64,000 bases of DNA from Streptomyces sp. NBC_01244 (lineage in GTDB: Bacteria; Actinomycetota; Actinomycetes; Streptomycetales; Streptomycetaceae). The notes below the pieces were generated by a model, which searched no databases, was not told the origin of the DNA, and was given only the letters and a program-made list of their open reading frames with translations. The DNA is taken from NCBI RefSeq assembly GCF_035987325.1, contig NZ_CP108488.1, forward strand, positions 1,488,001-1,552,000, in the 5' to 3' direction. Within the stretch, counting starts at the first letter, position 1. Each line of letters begins with the position of its first letter. Made by a program: the position numbers and the translations under genes. Below, piece by piece: positions 50,947 to 59,717 of this stretch.

Positions 50947-51753
50947 TCACCCCTGGAGGGATCCCCCGACGATGGCGCTCCGCCCGGCCAGCAGACGTCC
51001 TTCGGCATACCCGAGGGCGGGCTCGGGCAGGGTGCCGGGGCGGCCGCTGAGCAGGACGGTCAGGCTGCCGGTGTGCGGCAGGCCGGGCTCCGGACGGGCG
51101 CCGAGCCGGCGCAGGGCCTGGACGGCGACGGGCTCGGCGGAGCCGTGGAAGACGAACGCGCCGCCTCCGGTGCGCCGGTCGAGGGCGGCCCGGATGGGGT
51201 CTTCGACCAGCTCGTAGTGGGTGCAGCCGAGCACCACGTCGGTGACGTCGGCCGGGGTCAGCGCGGCGGCCGCGGCGACGGCCCGTACGACGGCGGCCTC
51301 GTCGCCGGCCTCGACGGCGTCGGCCAGACCCGGGCAGGGCACCTCGGTGACGCGCGCCCCGTCGGCGAAGTCGCGGATCAGGCCGCGCTGGTAGGGACTG
51401 CCGGTGGTGGCGGGGGTGGCCCAGATGGCCACGCGCCCTCCGGCGGCCGCGGCGGGCTTGATCGCCGGCACGGTCCCGATGACCGGGATCGCGGGCTCCA
51501 GTGCGGCGCGCAGCGCGGGCAGTGCGTGGACGGAAGCGGTGTTGCAGGCGACGATCAGCGCGTCCGGCCGGTGCGCGGCGGCGGCCCGCGCGACGCCGAG
51601 GGCCCGCCCGGTGAGGTCCTGCGGGGTCCTCGGACCCCAGGGCATCCCGTCGGGGTCGCAGGACAGCACCAGCTCCGCGTCCGGCCGCAGCCGTCGCATC
51701 GCGGCGGCCGCGGCGATGAGGCCGATACCGGAGTCCATGAGGGCGATCTTCAC
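50947..51753 (-). CDS. aspartate/glutamate racemase family protein (MurI-like)
   Basis: 268 residues from ATG 51753. The two catalytic Cys sites are visible: DALIVACNTASVHALPALRA and TDVVLGCTHYELVEDPIRAA. MKIALMDSGIGLIAAAAAMR is the usual glutamate-racemase start. MurI makes D-glutamate for peptidoglycan; an actinomycete genome may have several paralogs, so I leave the gene symbol open. Convergent with the ADP-ribosylglycohydrolase gene. Confidence 0.85.
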   Translation of the reverse strand: MKIALMDSGIGLIAAAAAMRRLRPDAELVLSCDPDGMPWGPRTPQDLTGRALGVARAAAAHRPDALIVACNTASVHALPALRAALEPAIPVIGTVPAIKPAAAAGGRVAIWATPATTGSPYQRGLIRDFADGARVTEVPCPGLADAVEAGDEAAVVRAVAAAAALTPADVTDVVLGCTHYELVEDPIRAALDRRTGGGAFVFHGSAEPVAVQALRRLGARPEPGLPHTGSLTVLLSGRPGTLPEPALGYAEGRLLAGRSAIVGGSLQG

Positions 51754-51897
51754 TTGGTCACCTTAATCGATCCCCCCGCCCCGCCCGGGGCAACAGGACC
51801 GCCGCTCCCCGGCCCGGAGCGGCTCCCGGCCCAACCGGGGCCGCCGAAACCCGGTGTCCCGCGGCTCCCGCGGTGCCGCTCCCGGCACACTGCCGGG

Positions 51898-53151
51898 ATG
51901 GGTTACCTCCTCGTCGCCGCGTGCGCCTCGCTCGCCGTCTGGCTCTGGCTCGCCCTCGGCCAAGGCATGTTCTGGCGGACCGATACGCGCCTCCCGCCCC
52001 GGCACGCCCCCGCACGCTGGCCGTCCGTCGCGATCGTGGTCCCGGCCAGGGACGAGGCCGAGGTGCTGCCGCTCAGCCTGCCCTCGCTGCTGGCGCAGGA
52101 CTATCCCGGCGAAGCCGAGGTCATCCTGGTCGACGACGGCAGTACGGACGGCACGGCCGCCCTCGCCCGGCGGCTCGCCGACGCGCACCCCGGGCTGCCC
52201 CTGACGGTCCTCTCCCCGGGCGAACCCGGAGCGGGCTGGACGGGCAAGCTCTGGGCCCTGCGGCACGGCATCGCGCACGCCCGCTCCGGAACCGGCGCCG
52301 GCGCCCGCCCCGGCGCGGACGGCCCGGACTCCGGCCCCGGTGCCCACCCCGGTTCCGGCCCGGGTTCCGGCCCGGGCCCCGTCCCCGACTACCTCCTCCT
52401 CACCGACGCCGACATCGCCCACGAACCCGACAGCCTGCGCGAGCTGGTCTGCGCCGCGACGGCGGGCGATCTCGACCTGGTCTCCCAGATGGCCCGGCTG
52501 CGCGCCGTCAGCGTCTGGGAGCGGCTGATCGTCCCCGCCTTCGTGTACTTCTTCGCCCAGCTCTACCCCTTCCGCTGGATCAACCGCCCCGGCGCCCGCA
52601 CCGCGGCCGCCGCCGGCGGGTGCGTCCTGCTGCGCACCGAGGCGGCCGTGCGGGCCGGAGTCCCCGAGTCGATCCGGCAGGCCGTCATCGACGACGTCTC
52701 GCTCGCCCGGGCCGTCCAGCGCACCGGCGGGCGGATCTGGCTCGGGCTCGCGGAGCGGGTGGACAGCGTGCGCCCGTACAGCTCCCTCGCGGACCTGTGG
52801 CGGATGGTCTCGCGCAGCGCCTACGCGCAACTGCGCCACCGGCCGGCGCTCCTGGCCGGGACGGTGGCCGGGCTGGTCCTGGTCTACCTCGTGCCGCCGG
52901 CCGCGCTCCTCGGCGGCCTCGCCGCCGGCCGGCCCGCCGTCGCCTGGGCGGGCGGCCTGGCCTGGCTCCTGATGGCCGGCACCTACCTGCCGATGCTGCG
53001 CTACTACCGCCAGCCGGCGGTCCTCGCGCCGCTCCTCCCGCTCACCGCGCTGCTGTACCTCCTGATGACCGTCGACTCGGCCGTGCAGCACTACCGCGGA
53101 CGCGGAGCGGCATGGAAAGGACGTACCTATGCCCGCCCCGGCGACGCCTGA
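51898..53151 (+). CDS. GT2 glycosyltransferase (HpnB-like)
   Basis: 417 residues from ATG 51898. N-terminal helix YLLVAACASLAVWLWLALGQ, then GT-A fold: SVAIVVPARDEAEVLPLSLP, VILVDDGSTDGTAALARRLA (DxD-type), AGWTGKLWALRHG, LLLTDADIAHEPDSLRELVC, and QAVIDDVSLARAVQRTGGRI. Three C-terminal helices follow. The pattern fits hopanoid-associated HpnB or carotenoid-type transferases; an insertion of ~25 Gly/Pro/Ser residues sits in the middle. The acceptor is not known. Confidence 0.87.
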   Translation: MGYLLVAACASLAVWLWLALGQGMFWRTDTRLPPRHAPARWPSVAIVVPARDEAEVLPLSLPSLLAQDYPGEAEVILVDDGSTDGTAALARRLADAHPGLPLTVLSPGEPGAGWTGKLWALRHGIAHARSGTGAGARPGADGPDSGPGAHPGSGPGSGPGPVPDYLLLTDADIAHEPDSLRELVCAATAGDLDLVSQMARLRAVSVWERLIVPAFVYFFAQLYPFRWINRPGARTAAAAGGCVLLRTEAAVRAGVPESIRQAVIDDVSLARAVQRTGGRIWLGLAERVDSVRPYSSLADLWRMVSRSAYAQLRHRPALLAGTVAGLVLVYLVPPAALLGGLAAGRPAVAWAGGLAWLLMAGTYLPMLRYYRQPAVLAPLLPLTALLYLLMTVDSAVQHYRGRGAAWKGRTYARPGDA

Positions 53152-53323
53152 AACCGGACTCCACCCCTCACCTTCACGTCTTCCGAGGTCAGTGGGTTGT
53201 GACGCTTCGTCAGCAAAGAGCCGGCGCATGATCCGTGCAACACCCAACCGGTGAGTACGAGTAGGAGCAAGACGGGGCGGAAGTGACCAAATCGTGCACG
53301 TGAACGTGAAGTGAAACCTGTGG

Positions 53324-53351
53324 CCCTGACCTGCGAATATGCAGGTCAGGG
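53324..53351. terminator. perfect 11-bp hairpin
   Basis: CCCTGACCTGC (53324-53334) / GCAGGTCAGGG (53341-53351) with a GAATAT loop, about 170 bp beyond the glycosyltransferase and 57 bp before the next start. It lacks a T-run, so it may also act in the leader of the next gene. The rest of 53152-53323 shows no gene. Confidence 0.55.
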
Positions 53352-53408
53352 GCGGTCTTGACGGACCTCGCTATGGACCCGGTGAAGTCGTGGGCTTAAC
53401 TTAGGTCC

Positions 53409-54002
53409 ATGACCTCCCCCCGCTCCACTTATGGCGGCGGTTACTACTCCGCGCCCTCCTTCCCGGACACCCCTATCTACGACTCCCTCGTCGCCGAACG
53501 CGGGACCCCGCAGATCGCCCCGATCCGGGTCCCCGCCGCCTACGACTCGCCGAGTGCCGGCTACTCGAGCGGTGGGTACCTCCCGGCCCTCGCGTCCGCG
53601 CTCCCCGCCCTGCCGGCAGCGCTGCCGCCCGCCCGCCCGCAACAACAGCAGCCGCAGCACGCCCCGGCGTACGGGTACCCGTACCAGCAGCAGGCCGCGC
53701 CGCAGCAGATGCCGCACATGCAACAGATGCAGCAGATGCCGCAGCCCATGTCGATGCCGATGCCGCTCCAGCAGGCGCCGGTGCCGTACGTGCCGCAGCA
53801 GCCGCAGCCGTTCGCGGCCCGCACGGGCTACGCTCCGCAGCCCCAGCCGCAGCAGCCCCGTCCGGTGGCCACGGGCACCGGGTACGAGGCGATGCGCCCG
53901 GCCGCGCCGCGTCCGATGCAGGCGCAGCCCGCGCCCGTGCCGGCCGCCTCGTTCGAGGACCCGTACGGTCGCCCGTACCAGCCGCAGGGGCGCGGCTACT
54001 GA
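53409..54002 (+). CDS. Gln/Pro/Met-rich protein (DUF6643-like)
   Basis: 197 residues from ATG 53409. A conserved N-terminus (TSPRSTYGGGYYSAPSFPDT, PIYDSLVAERGTPQIAPIRV) precedes a long Pro/Gln/Met-rich tail (QQQQPQHAPAYGYPYQQQAA). No membrane helix or catalytic motif. I recall this N-terminus as a streptomycete family (DUF6643); function unknown. A TAACTT-like -10 five bases before the ATG suggests a leaderless or short-leader message. Confidence 0.72.
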   Translation: MTSPRSTYGGGYYSAPSFPDTPIYDSLVAERGTPQIAPIRVPAAYDSPSAGYSSGGYLPALASALPALPAALPPARPQQQQPQHAPAYGYPYQQQAAPQQMPHMQQMQQMPQPMSMPMPLQQAPVPYVPQQPQPFAARTGYAPQPQPQQPRPVATGTGYEAMRPAAPRPMQAQPAPVPAASFEDPYGRPYQPQGRGY

Positions 54003-54074
54003 CCGCTGCGCCCGGCCGGCCCTTTCCGACGAGGTCGCTGCGGAGTCCGTGAAGGCGGCTGGCAGAATTTCCCC

Positions 54075-54899
54075 ATGGTGAAACTGCGTGTCCAGGCGCT
54101 CCACGTCCATCCCGTCAAATCGGTGGCGGGGACGGCACCCGACGAGGTGGCCGTGGAGCCCTGGGGTCTGTCCGGCGACCGCCGATGGGCGGTGGTGGAC
54201 GGGGAGGGCGCGGTCATCACCCAACGCCAGCAGCCGAGGCTGGCCTTGGCGCGGGCCCGACCGCTGGGGGGCGGCGGGTTCGAGGTCTCGGCGCCGGGCA
54301 TGGCGGATCTGACGGTGGAGGTCCCGGGGCGGGGTCCGCTGGAGCCGGTCATGCTCTTCGGCAAGAAGATCGAGACCGTGGCGGCGGCGCGAGCGGCCGC
54401 CGACTGGTTCACCGCGTACCTGGGCGTACCCGCGCACCTGGTGCACCTGGACGACCCGGCCGTACGACGGCCGGTGGATCCCCAGTACGCGCTGCCCGGC
54501 GAGACCGTGAGCCTCGCCGACGGCTATCCGCTGCTGATCGCCACCCTTGCCTCGCTGGACGCGCTCAACGCGCTGATCGCCCGGGGTGACCATCCGGACG
54601 AGGGTCCCCTCCCGATGAACCGGTTCCGCCCGAACGTGGTGGTGTCCGGAGGGGAGGCCTGGGCCGAGGACGGCTGGGAGCGCGTCGCGATCGGCGACGC
54701 CGTCTTCCGCGGGGCGCGCGAATGCGGACGCTGTGTCGTGACGACCACCGACCAGACGACGGCACTGCGGGGCAAGGAGCCGCTCCAGACCCTGGCCAAG
54801 CACCGGCGGATCGGGAAGTCCCTGGCCTTCGGGCGGCTGCTGGTGCCGGTGCGGCTGGGGACGCTGCGGGTCGGCGACGAGGTGCACGTCCTGGCGTGA
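54075..54899 (+). CDS. MOSC domain protein
   Basis: 274 residues from ATG 54075. MOSC_N beta-barrel (VQALHVHPVKSVAGTAPDEV, GDRRWAVVDGEGAVITQRQQ) followed by the MOSC domain: FRPNVVVSGGEAWAEDGWER, VAIGDAVFRGARECGRCVVT, TTDQTTALRGKEPLQTLAKH. The conserved Cys in ECGRCVVT is the likely molybdenum ligand. These proteins act in Mo-cofactor sulfuration or in reducing N-hydroxylated or other compounds (mARC-like). Single gene. Confidence 0.88.
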   Translation: MVKLRVQALHVHPVKSVAGTAPDEVAVEPWGLSGDRRWAVVDGEGAVITQRQQPRLALARARPLGGGGFEVSAPGMADLTVEVPGRGPLEPVMLFGKKIETVAAARAAADWFTAYLGVPAHLVHLDDPAVRRPVDPQYALPGETVSLADGYPLLIATLASLDALNALIARGDHPDEGPLPMNRFRPNVVVSGGEAWAEDGWERVAIGDAVFRGARECGRCVVTTTDQTTALRGKEPLQTLAKHRRIGKSLAFGRLLVPVRLGTLRVGDEVHVLA

Positions 54900-54940
54900 G
54901 ACCAGGCGTGAGCCCAGGCGTGAGACCAGGTGTGAGACCA
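54893..54940. repeat. four 12-bp tandem repeats at the MOSC stop codon
   Basis: GGCGTGAGACCA and close variants repeat four times; each carries TGA in the same frame, the first being the gene's stop. The remaining sequence to 55184 holds no gene and ends in the promoter region of the next. Confidence 0.8.
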
Positions 54941-55184
54941 AGCGTGGATCCTGGCACAGAGCCAACTCCAGGGGGCCGGTGGGACCACCCGGATTGACAC
55001 CTTCGAGGGGCTCTGGCGTCCCCCTGGAACCAACCGCCACCGCCTGCCCGTTGGAGCATTCGGGACGTGAGCACCGGATCGGGTGACACACGTCTCGCGC
55101 GTCCCGGAATGCGGGTGGCCGGGGCATGCGGGAGGCTGGGACGGCAGGCAGGCGCAGACTGGCACAAGTAGGGGGAGCCGGACC

Positions 55185-55796
55185 GTGCGGACAGCAATGG
55201 GAGTGTGGCGCTGGCGGCGCAATCCGCTGCGCCGCCAGACGGATCTATTCGAGGCCTGGGTGGCCTTCGCGGCGCTGCTGTGCGTCCTGTTGGTGGCTCC
55301 GGCCATCGGCTGGGTGGCCGGGGTGCGGGTGGACGGCACGCTGCAGCGGGCCGTGCGCGAACAGCGGGTCGAGCGTCATCTCGTACCGGCGGTGGTGGTC
55401 CGGCCGACACCGGATCCGCTCCCCGGCGCGGCCACCGATCCCGCGGCACAGCGCCAGACCCCGCAGCGCACGCAGATCGTCGCGTCGTGGACGGCTCCCG
55501 ACGGCAGCAGCCACCAGGGCACGGTGCCGGCCGCGGAGGAACCGCCGCGTCCCGGCGACCGGTTCCGGATATGGACCGATACGCACGGTCGCCTGGTCGG
55601 ACAGCCCCTCGACCCGTCCTCCGCCAGTTTCCACGCGGGCATGGCGGGGCTCGCGGCGGCCCTGGGCATGGCCGCGCTGGTGGAGACGCTTCGCCGGCTG
55701 GTCGTACGAAGGCTCATGCATCGGCGGTACATCCGGCTGGACCGCGCGTGGGCCGCGGCGGGACCGGACTGGGGCCGGGCGGGCGCGGGCAGCTGA
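55185..55796 (+). CDS. Rv1733c-like two-helix membrane protein
   Basis: 203 residues from GTG 55185 with a GGGGGAG site. Cytoplasmic Arg-rich start (GVWRWRRNPLRRQTDLFEAW), helix VAFAALLCVLLVAPAIGWVA, an ~85-residue outside domain (VVASWTAPDG-type SASWTAPDGSSHQGTVPAAE, DRFRIWTDTHGRLVGQPLDP), and helix AGMAGLAAALGMAALVETLR. This is the mycobacterial Rv1733c family. Function unknown. The beta-helix/AAA gene follows after ~250 bp on the same strand. Confidence 0.8.
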   Translation: MRTAMGVWRWRRNPLRRQTDLFEAWVAFAALLCVLLVAPAIGWVAGVRVDGTLQRAVREQRVERHLVPAVVVRPTPDPLPGAATDPAAQRQTPQRTQIVASWTAPDGSSHQGTVPAAEEPPRPGDRFRIWTDTHGRLVGQPLDPSSASFHAGMAGLAAALGMAALVETLRRLVVRRLMHRRYIRLDRAWAAAGPDWGRAGAGS

Positions 55797-56045
55797 CCTG
55801 GCAACTCACCGGCCCCGCGCGCGCTACGGTGGAGCGCCGGAGCGGCTGCTCCGATCGGGGCCGTCGAAACGGCCGGTCGATCGAGGTGGACGGTTCGGCG
55901 GCGCGAGCCCCGAACGACGGGGTGCGGGCACGGCGGGAAACTTACACGGCAGCACAGGTACACGGTCGGACACGCGGACGGTTCGGGCCCGCGGACGATC
56001 AGCAGGCGGCTCTACGGAACACGAGGGTGGGGGCACGACAGCACC
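55797..56045. other. intergenic region, no gene seen
   Basis: About 250 bases before the beta-helix/AAA gene. It contains GCGGACGGTTCGGG-like stretches and CGGTCG repeats but no obvious hairpin, ribosome-bound ORF or RNA. Confidence 0.4.
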
Positions 56046-58514
56046 ATGGCTCAGGGCACGGTCCAGGTGACGCACGGCGGTTCCTCGCGGTGGCGTCGCC
56101 GCTCCGGTGATTATCCGACGCTGAGCGCCGCGCTGGCCGCGGCGGGCGACGGCGACGTCCTGTCCATCGCGCCCGGCACCTACCGGGAGAACCTGGTGCT
56201 GCACCACGCCGTGACCCTGCGCGGGCCGGAGGGCTCGCTGGGTTCGGTGCGGATCGCACCGCTCGACGGGGTCGCGCTGACCGTCCGCGCCTCGGCGGTC
56301 ATCCAGGATCTGCACCTGGAGGGCCAGGACCCCACGGCGCCCGCGCTGCTCGTCGAGGACGGCTCCCCCGAGCTCACCGACCTGCGGGTGAGCACCCGCT
56401 CGGCGGCCGGCATCGAGGTCCGCGGGAGCGGCGCCCGACCCCTGGTCCGGCGCTGCACGGTGGAGAACACGGCCGGAATCGGCATCGCCGTACTGGACGG
56501 CGGCGGCGGGGTGTTCGCCGACTGCGAGGTCGTGGCCGCCGGCCAGACCGGGGTCTCCGTGCGCGGCGGCGGCCGCCCCCGGCTGGAGCGCTGCCGGATC
56601 CACCACGCCACGGGCGCCGGCATCGCCGTGACGGGCGACGGCTCGGGCCTGGAGGCGCTGGGCTGCGAGGTCTACGAAATCAAGGGCGCCGGGGTGCAGA
56701 TCGCCGCGCGGGCCACGGCCGTGCTCACCGACTGCGCGGTCCACCGCACCTCCGCCGACGGGGTCACCCTCGACACCGACGCCGTCCTCACGCTCGCCGG
56801 CTGCGACATCCACGACATCCCGGAGAACGCGGTGGACCTGCGCTCGCGCTCCGTGCTCACGCTCAGCCGCACGACCGTCCGCCGCTTCGGCCGCAACGGC
56901 CTGTCCGTGTGGGATCCGGGCACCCGCGTCGTCGCCGACTCCTGCGAGATCCACGACAGCACCGGCGACTATCCGGCCGTCTGGATCAGCGACGGGGCCG
57001 CGGTCTCGCTGGACTCCTGCCGGGTGCACGACGTACCGGACGCCCTGTTCGTGCTGGACCGGGGTTCGCGGGTGGACGTCGTGGACAGCGACATCTCCCA
57101 AGTGCGCAACACCGCCGTCTCGGTGAGCGACGGGGCGACGGCCCAGCTGGACGACTGCCGGATCCGGGAGGCGGCCACGGGGGCCTGGTTCCGCGACCAC
57201 GGCAGCGGCGGCACGCTCGCCAACTGCACCATCGACTCCGTCCAGACCGGCGTCATCGTCACCAAGGGCGCGGATCCCACGCTGGAGCGGTGCACGGTCA
57301 GCTCCCCCGCCGAAGCCGGGTTCTACGTGTCGGCGGGCGGTCGCGGCGCCTTCACGGCGTGCCGGGTCACGGGCAGCGCGGGCTTCGGTTTCCACGTCAT
57401 CGACGGCTGCCGGACCTCCCTGCACCGCTGCCACACCGAGCGGTGCGCGCGCGGGGGCTACGAGTTCGCGGAGGACGGCCCGGTCGCCGAGGACTGCACG
57501 AGCGACGAATCCGGACCGCGCCTCGCCGCCCGGTCCGCCTCCGGCGTGGGCGCCGGCTCGGGTGCGGGGGCGGCGGCCGGGGAGCGTACGGGGATCCGTA
57601 CGGTATCGGCCGCGGCGAGCCCCGTGGCGGCGGGCACGGCCGAGCGGGTACCGGCCCAGCGGCCGGCCGACGAGACGGAAGCCTCGGCGAGCGGGCAGTC
57701 CGCGGTTCGCGGTTCGGTCGAGGTGCTGGGGCACCTCGACGCTCTCGTGGGGCTGGACAGCGTCAAACGCGAGGTCCGTGCGCTGACCGACATGATCGAG
57801 GTGGGCCGGCGCCGGCAACTGGCGGGGCTCAAGGCCGCCTCGGTCCGCCGCCACCTGGTCTTCACCGGCTCCCCCGGCACCGGCAAGACCACCGTGGCCC
57901 GGCTGTACGGGGAGATCCTGGCCTCCCTGGGGGTCCTGGAGCGCGGCCACCTCGTGGAGGTGTCCCGCGTCGACCTGGTCGGCGAGCACATCGGGTCCAC
58001 CGCGATCCGCACCCAGGAGGCCTTCGACCGGGCGCGCGGCGGGGTGCTGTTCATCGACGAGGCGTACGCGCTGGCGCCCGAGGACTCGGGCCGCGACTTC
58101 GGACGCGAGGCGATCGACACGCTGGTGAAGCTGATGGAGGACCACCGGGACGCGGTGGTGGTGATCGTCGCCGGGTACACGGCGGAGATGGACCGCTTCC
58201 TCACCGTGAACCCGGGGGTGGCCTCCCGCTTCTCCCGGACCATCACCTTCGGGGACTACGGGCCCGGGGAACTACTGCGGATCGTGGAACAGCAGGCCGA
58301 GGAGCACGAGTACCTGCTCGGCGAGAAGACCGCCGACGCCCTGCTGACGTACTTCACCGACCTGCCCAAGGGGCCCGCCTTCGGCAACGGCCGCACCGCG
58401 CGCCAGACCTTCGAGTCGATGGTCGAGCGGCACGCGGGGCGGGTCGCGCAGCTGTCGGAGCCGAGCAAGGACGATCTCACCCTGCTCTACCCGGCGGACC
58501 TTCCGGAGCTCTGA
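56046..58514 (+). CDS. right-handed beta-helix fused to CbxX/EccA-type AAA+ ATPase
   Basis: 822 residues. Residues ~20-485 form a pectate-lyase-like beta-helix of ~20 coils, with recurring L-DC-I/V-H and GV-V patterns (RCRIHHATGAGIAVTGDGSG, SCEIHDSTGDYPAVWISDGA) and many Cys at matching coil positions. A ~70-residue Ala/Gly/Ser linker leads to the AAA+ module (~560-822): LVGLDSVKREVRALTDMIEV, Walker A GSPGTGKTTVARLYGE (~608), pore-like EVSRVDLVGEHIGSTAIRTQ, Walker B GVLFIDEAYALA, sensor 1 VIVAGYTAEMDRFLTVNPGV, Arg finger SRFSRT. The AAA part is CbxX/EccA-like, as in type VII secretion and Rubisco activases. The fusion suggests ATP-driven remodelling of a protein bound by the beta-helix. Confidence 0.92.
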   Translation: MAQGTVQVTHGGSSRWRRRSGDYPTLSAALAAAGDGDVLSIAPGTYRENLVLHHAVTLRGPEGSLGSVRIAPLDGVALTVRASAVIQDLHLEGQDPTAPALLVEDGSPELTDLRVSTRSAAGIEVRGSGARPLVRRCTVENTAGIGIAVLDGGGGVFADCEVVAAGQTGVSVRGGGRPRLERCRIHHATGAGIAVTGDGSGLEALGCEVYEIKGAGVQIAARATAVLTDCAVHRTSADGVTLDTDAVLTLAGCDIHDIPENAVDLRSRSVLTLSRTTVRRFGRNGLSVWDPGTRVVADSCEIHDSTGDYPAVWISDGAAVSLDSCRVHDVPDALFVLDRGSRVDVVDSDISQVRNTAVSVSDGATAQLDDCRIREAATGAWFRDHGSGGTLANCTIDSVQTGVIVTKGADPTLERCTVSSPAEAGFYVSAGGRGAFTACRVTGSAGFGFHVIDGCRTSLHRCHTERCARGGYEFAEDGPVAEDCTSDESGPRLAARSASGVGAGSGAGAAAGERTGIRTVSAAASPVAAGTAERVPAQRPADETEASASGQSAVRGSVEVLGHLDALVGLDSVKREVRALTDMIEVGRRRQLAGLKAASVRRHLVFTGSPGTGKTTVARLYGEILASLGVLERGHLVEVSRVDLVGEHIGSTAIRTQEAFDRARGGVLFIDEAYALAPEDSGRDFGREAIDTLVKLMEDHRDAVVVIVAGYTAEMDRFLTVNPGVASRFSRTITFGDYGPGELLRIVEQQAEEHEYLLGEKTADALLTYFTDLPKGPAFGNGRTARQTFESMVERHAGRVAQLSEPSKDDLTLLYPADLPEL

Positions 58515-58563
58515 CAGCAGGCCCGCTCAGGCACAGGTACAGGTACAGGCGTACCGGAGCCCC

Positions 58564-59085
58564 TCACAGGTCCCGGCGCATGCACACCCGGGGCCAGCGG
58601 GCGAGCCCGTGCACGGCCTCGCGGTCGCGGATGTCCCGCAGGCCGGGGCCGAGGCCGCCCTCGTCCAGGGTGCGGAAGCCGCAGCGGGCGTAGTACGGGG
58701 CGTTCCACGGCACGTCGGTGAAGGTCGTCAGGGTGAGCGCGAGGGCGCCCTCCGCGCGGGCCCGCTCCGCGAGGTGTTCCAGCAGGGACCGCCCGATGCG
58801 CCGGTGGGCGCGGTCCGGGTGCACCGACACCTGCTCGACGTGGAGGTTCCCGTCGACGCGGTCGGCGAGGAGGTAGCCGACGGGCGTCCCCGTCCCGGCG
58901 CCCTCGGCCGCGACCCAGGCCAGGCCGGCCCGCCGGTAGCCGTGGAGTTCCTCCAGCGGAAGCGGTTCGTCGTCGGCGATCTCCGGCATGCCGATGGTCC
59001 GGAAGCATTCCCCGGCGGCCCGCTCGATGTCCTGCAGGAGGGCCAGCTCGTCGATGTGCGCTGCTCTGATAAGCATGTACGGCAT
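58564..59085 (-). CDS. GNAT N-acetyltransferase
   Basis: 173 residues from ATG 59085 (or ATG 59076). Acetyl-CoA-binding motif VSVHPDRAHRRIGRSLLEHL and the C-terminal motif TFTDVPWNAPYYARCGFRTL are present. Substrate unknown. It faces the beta-helix gene across ~50 bp. Confidence 0.9.
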   Translation of the reverse strand: MPYMLIRAAHIDELALLQDIERAAGECFRTIGMPEIADDEPLPLEELHGYRRAGLAWVAAEGAGTGTPVGYLLADRVDGNLHVEQVSVHPDRAHRRIGRSLLEHLAERARAEGALALTLTTFTDVPWNAPYYARCGFRTLDEGGLGPGLRDIRDREAVHGLARWPRVCMRRDL

Positions 59086-59225
59086 TGTCCCGGCCGAGAC
59101 CGGGTCCGCGAAACGGGTTCGCCACCGCGCCCTTCGGCCCCGCGGCGGACAACTGACGGACCGACAGCTAGGGTGACAGCCCGCCGGTCGCCGCCGGCCG
59201 TCCGCCGAACCGAGGGAGTGCCGTC

Positions 59226-59717
59226 ATGGCCCGCCGACTCCGCCCCGTAGGACTGGACTTCATCGAGGTCGCCCCCACCCGCCTGGTCTTCGCCGGCCGG
59301 ACCACGGCGGCTCCCGAGGACGTGTACCGGGCGCTGGCCGAGGAGGTCGAGGGCTGGCCGCGCTGGTTCCGGGCCGTCACCCTGGCCCGGCCCACCCACG
59401 GCGGCGCGGGGCGCGAGATCAAACTCGCGGGCGGGGTCCGGTTCCAGGAGACGATCATGGCCGCGGATCCGGAGCGGCGCTACGCGTACCGGGTCGACGA
59501 GACCAACGCCCCCGGCATACGGGCCCTGCTGGAGGAGTGGCGCCTCTCCCCCTCCGGCTCCGGCACCCACGTCCAGTGGACCTTCGCGGCGGACGGCCCG
59601 CCCCCCGTACGTCTCGCCCTGACCGCGGCCCGGCCGGGACTCGGCCACTCGTTCCGCTCGGCCGTCCGCGCGCTGGACTTGCGGCTGGCGGCGCGGCGGA
59701 CCGGTACGGATCAGTAA
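59226..59717 (+). CDS. SRPBCC family protein
   Basis: 163 residues from ATG 59226. START/SRPBCC fold pattern: VFAGRTTAAPEDVYRALAEE, VEGWPRWFRAVTLARPTHGG, FQETIMAADPERRYAYRVDE and SGTHVQWTFAADGPPPVRLA, ending in a long C-terminal helix. Likely binds a hydrophobic ligand. The stop overlaps the end of the minus-strand paralog by 7 bp. Confidence 0.85.
   Translation: MARRLRPVGLDFIEVAPTRLVFAGRTTAAPEDVYRALAEEVEGWPRWFRAVTLARPTHGGAGREIKLAGGVRFQETIMAADPERRYAYRVDETNAPGIRALLEEWRLSPSGSGTHVQWTFAADGPPPVRLALTAARPGLGHSFRSAVRALDLRLAARRTGTDQ

Noticed and set aside
50947..51753. Essential murI
   Set aside because: Active-site Cys are present but paralogs are common and no cell-wall genes are adjacent, so the symbol was withheld.
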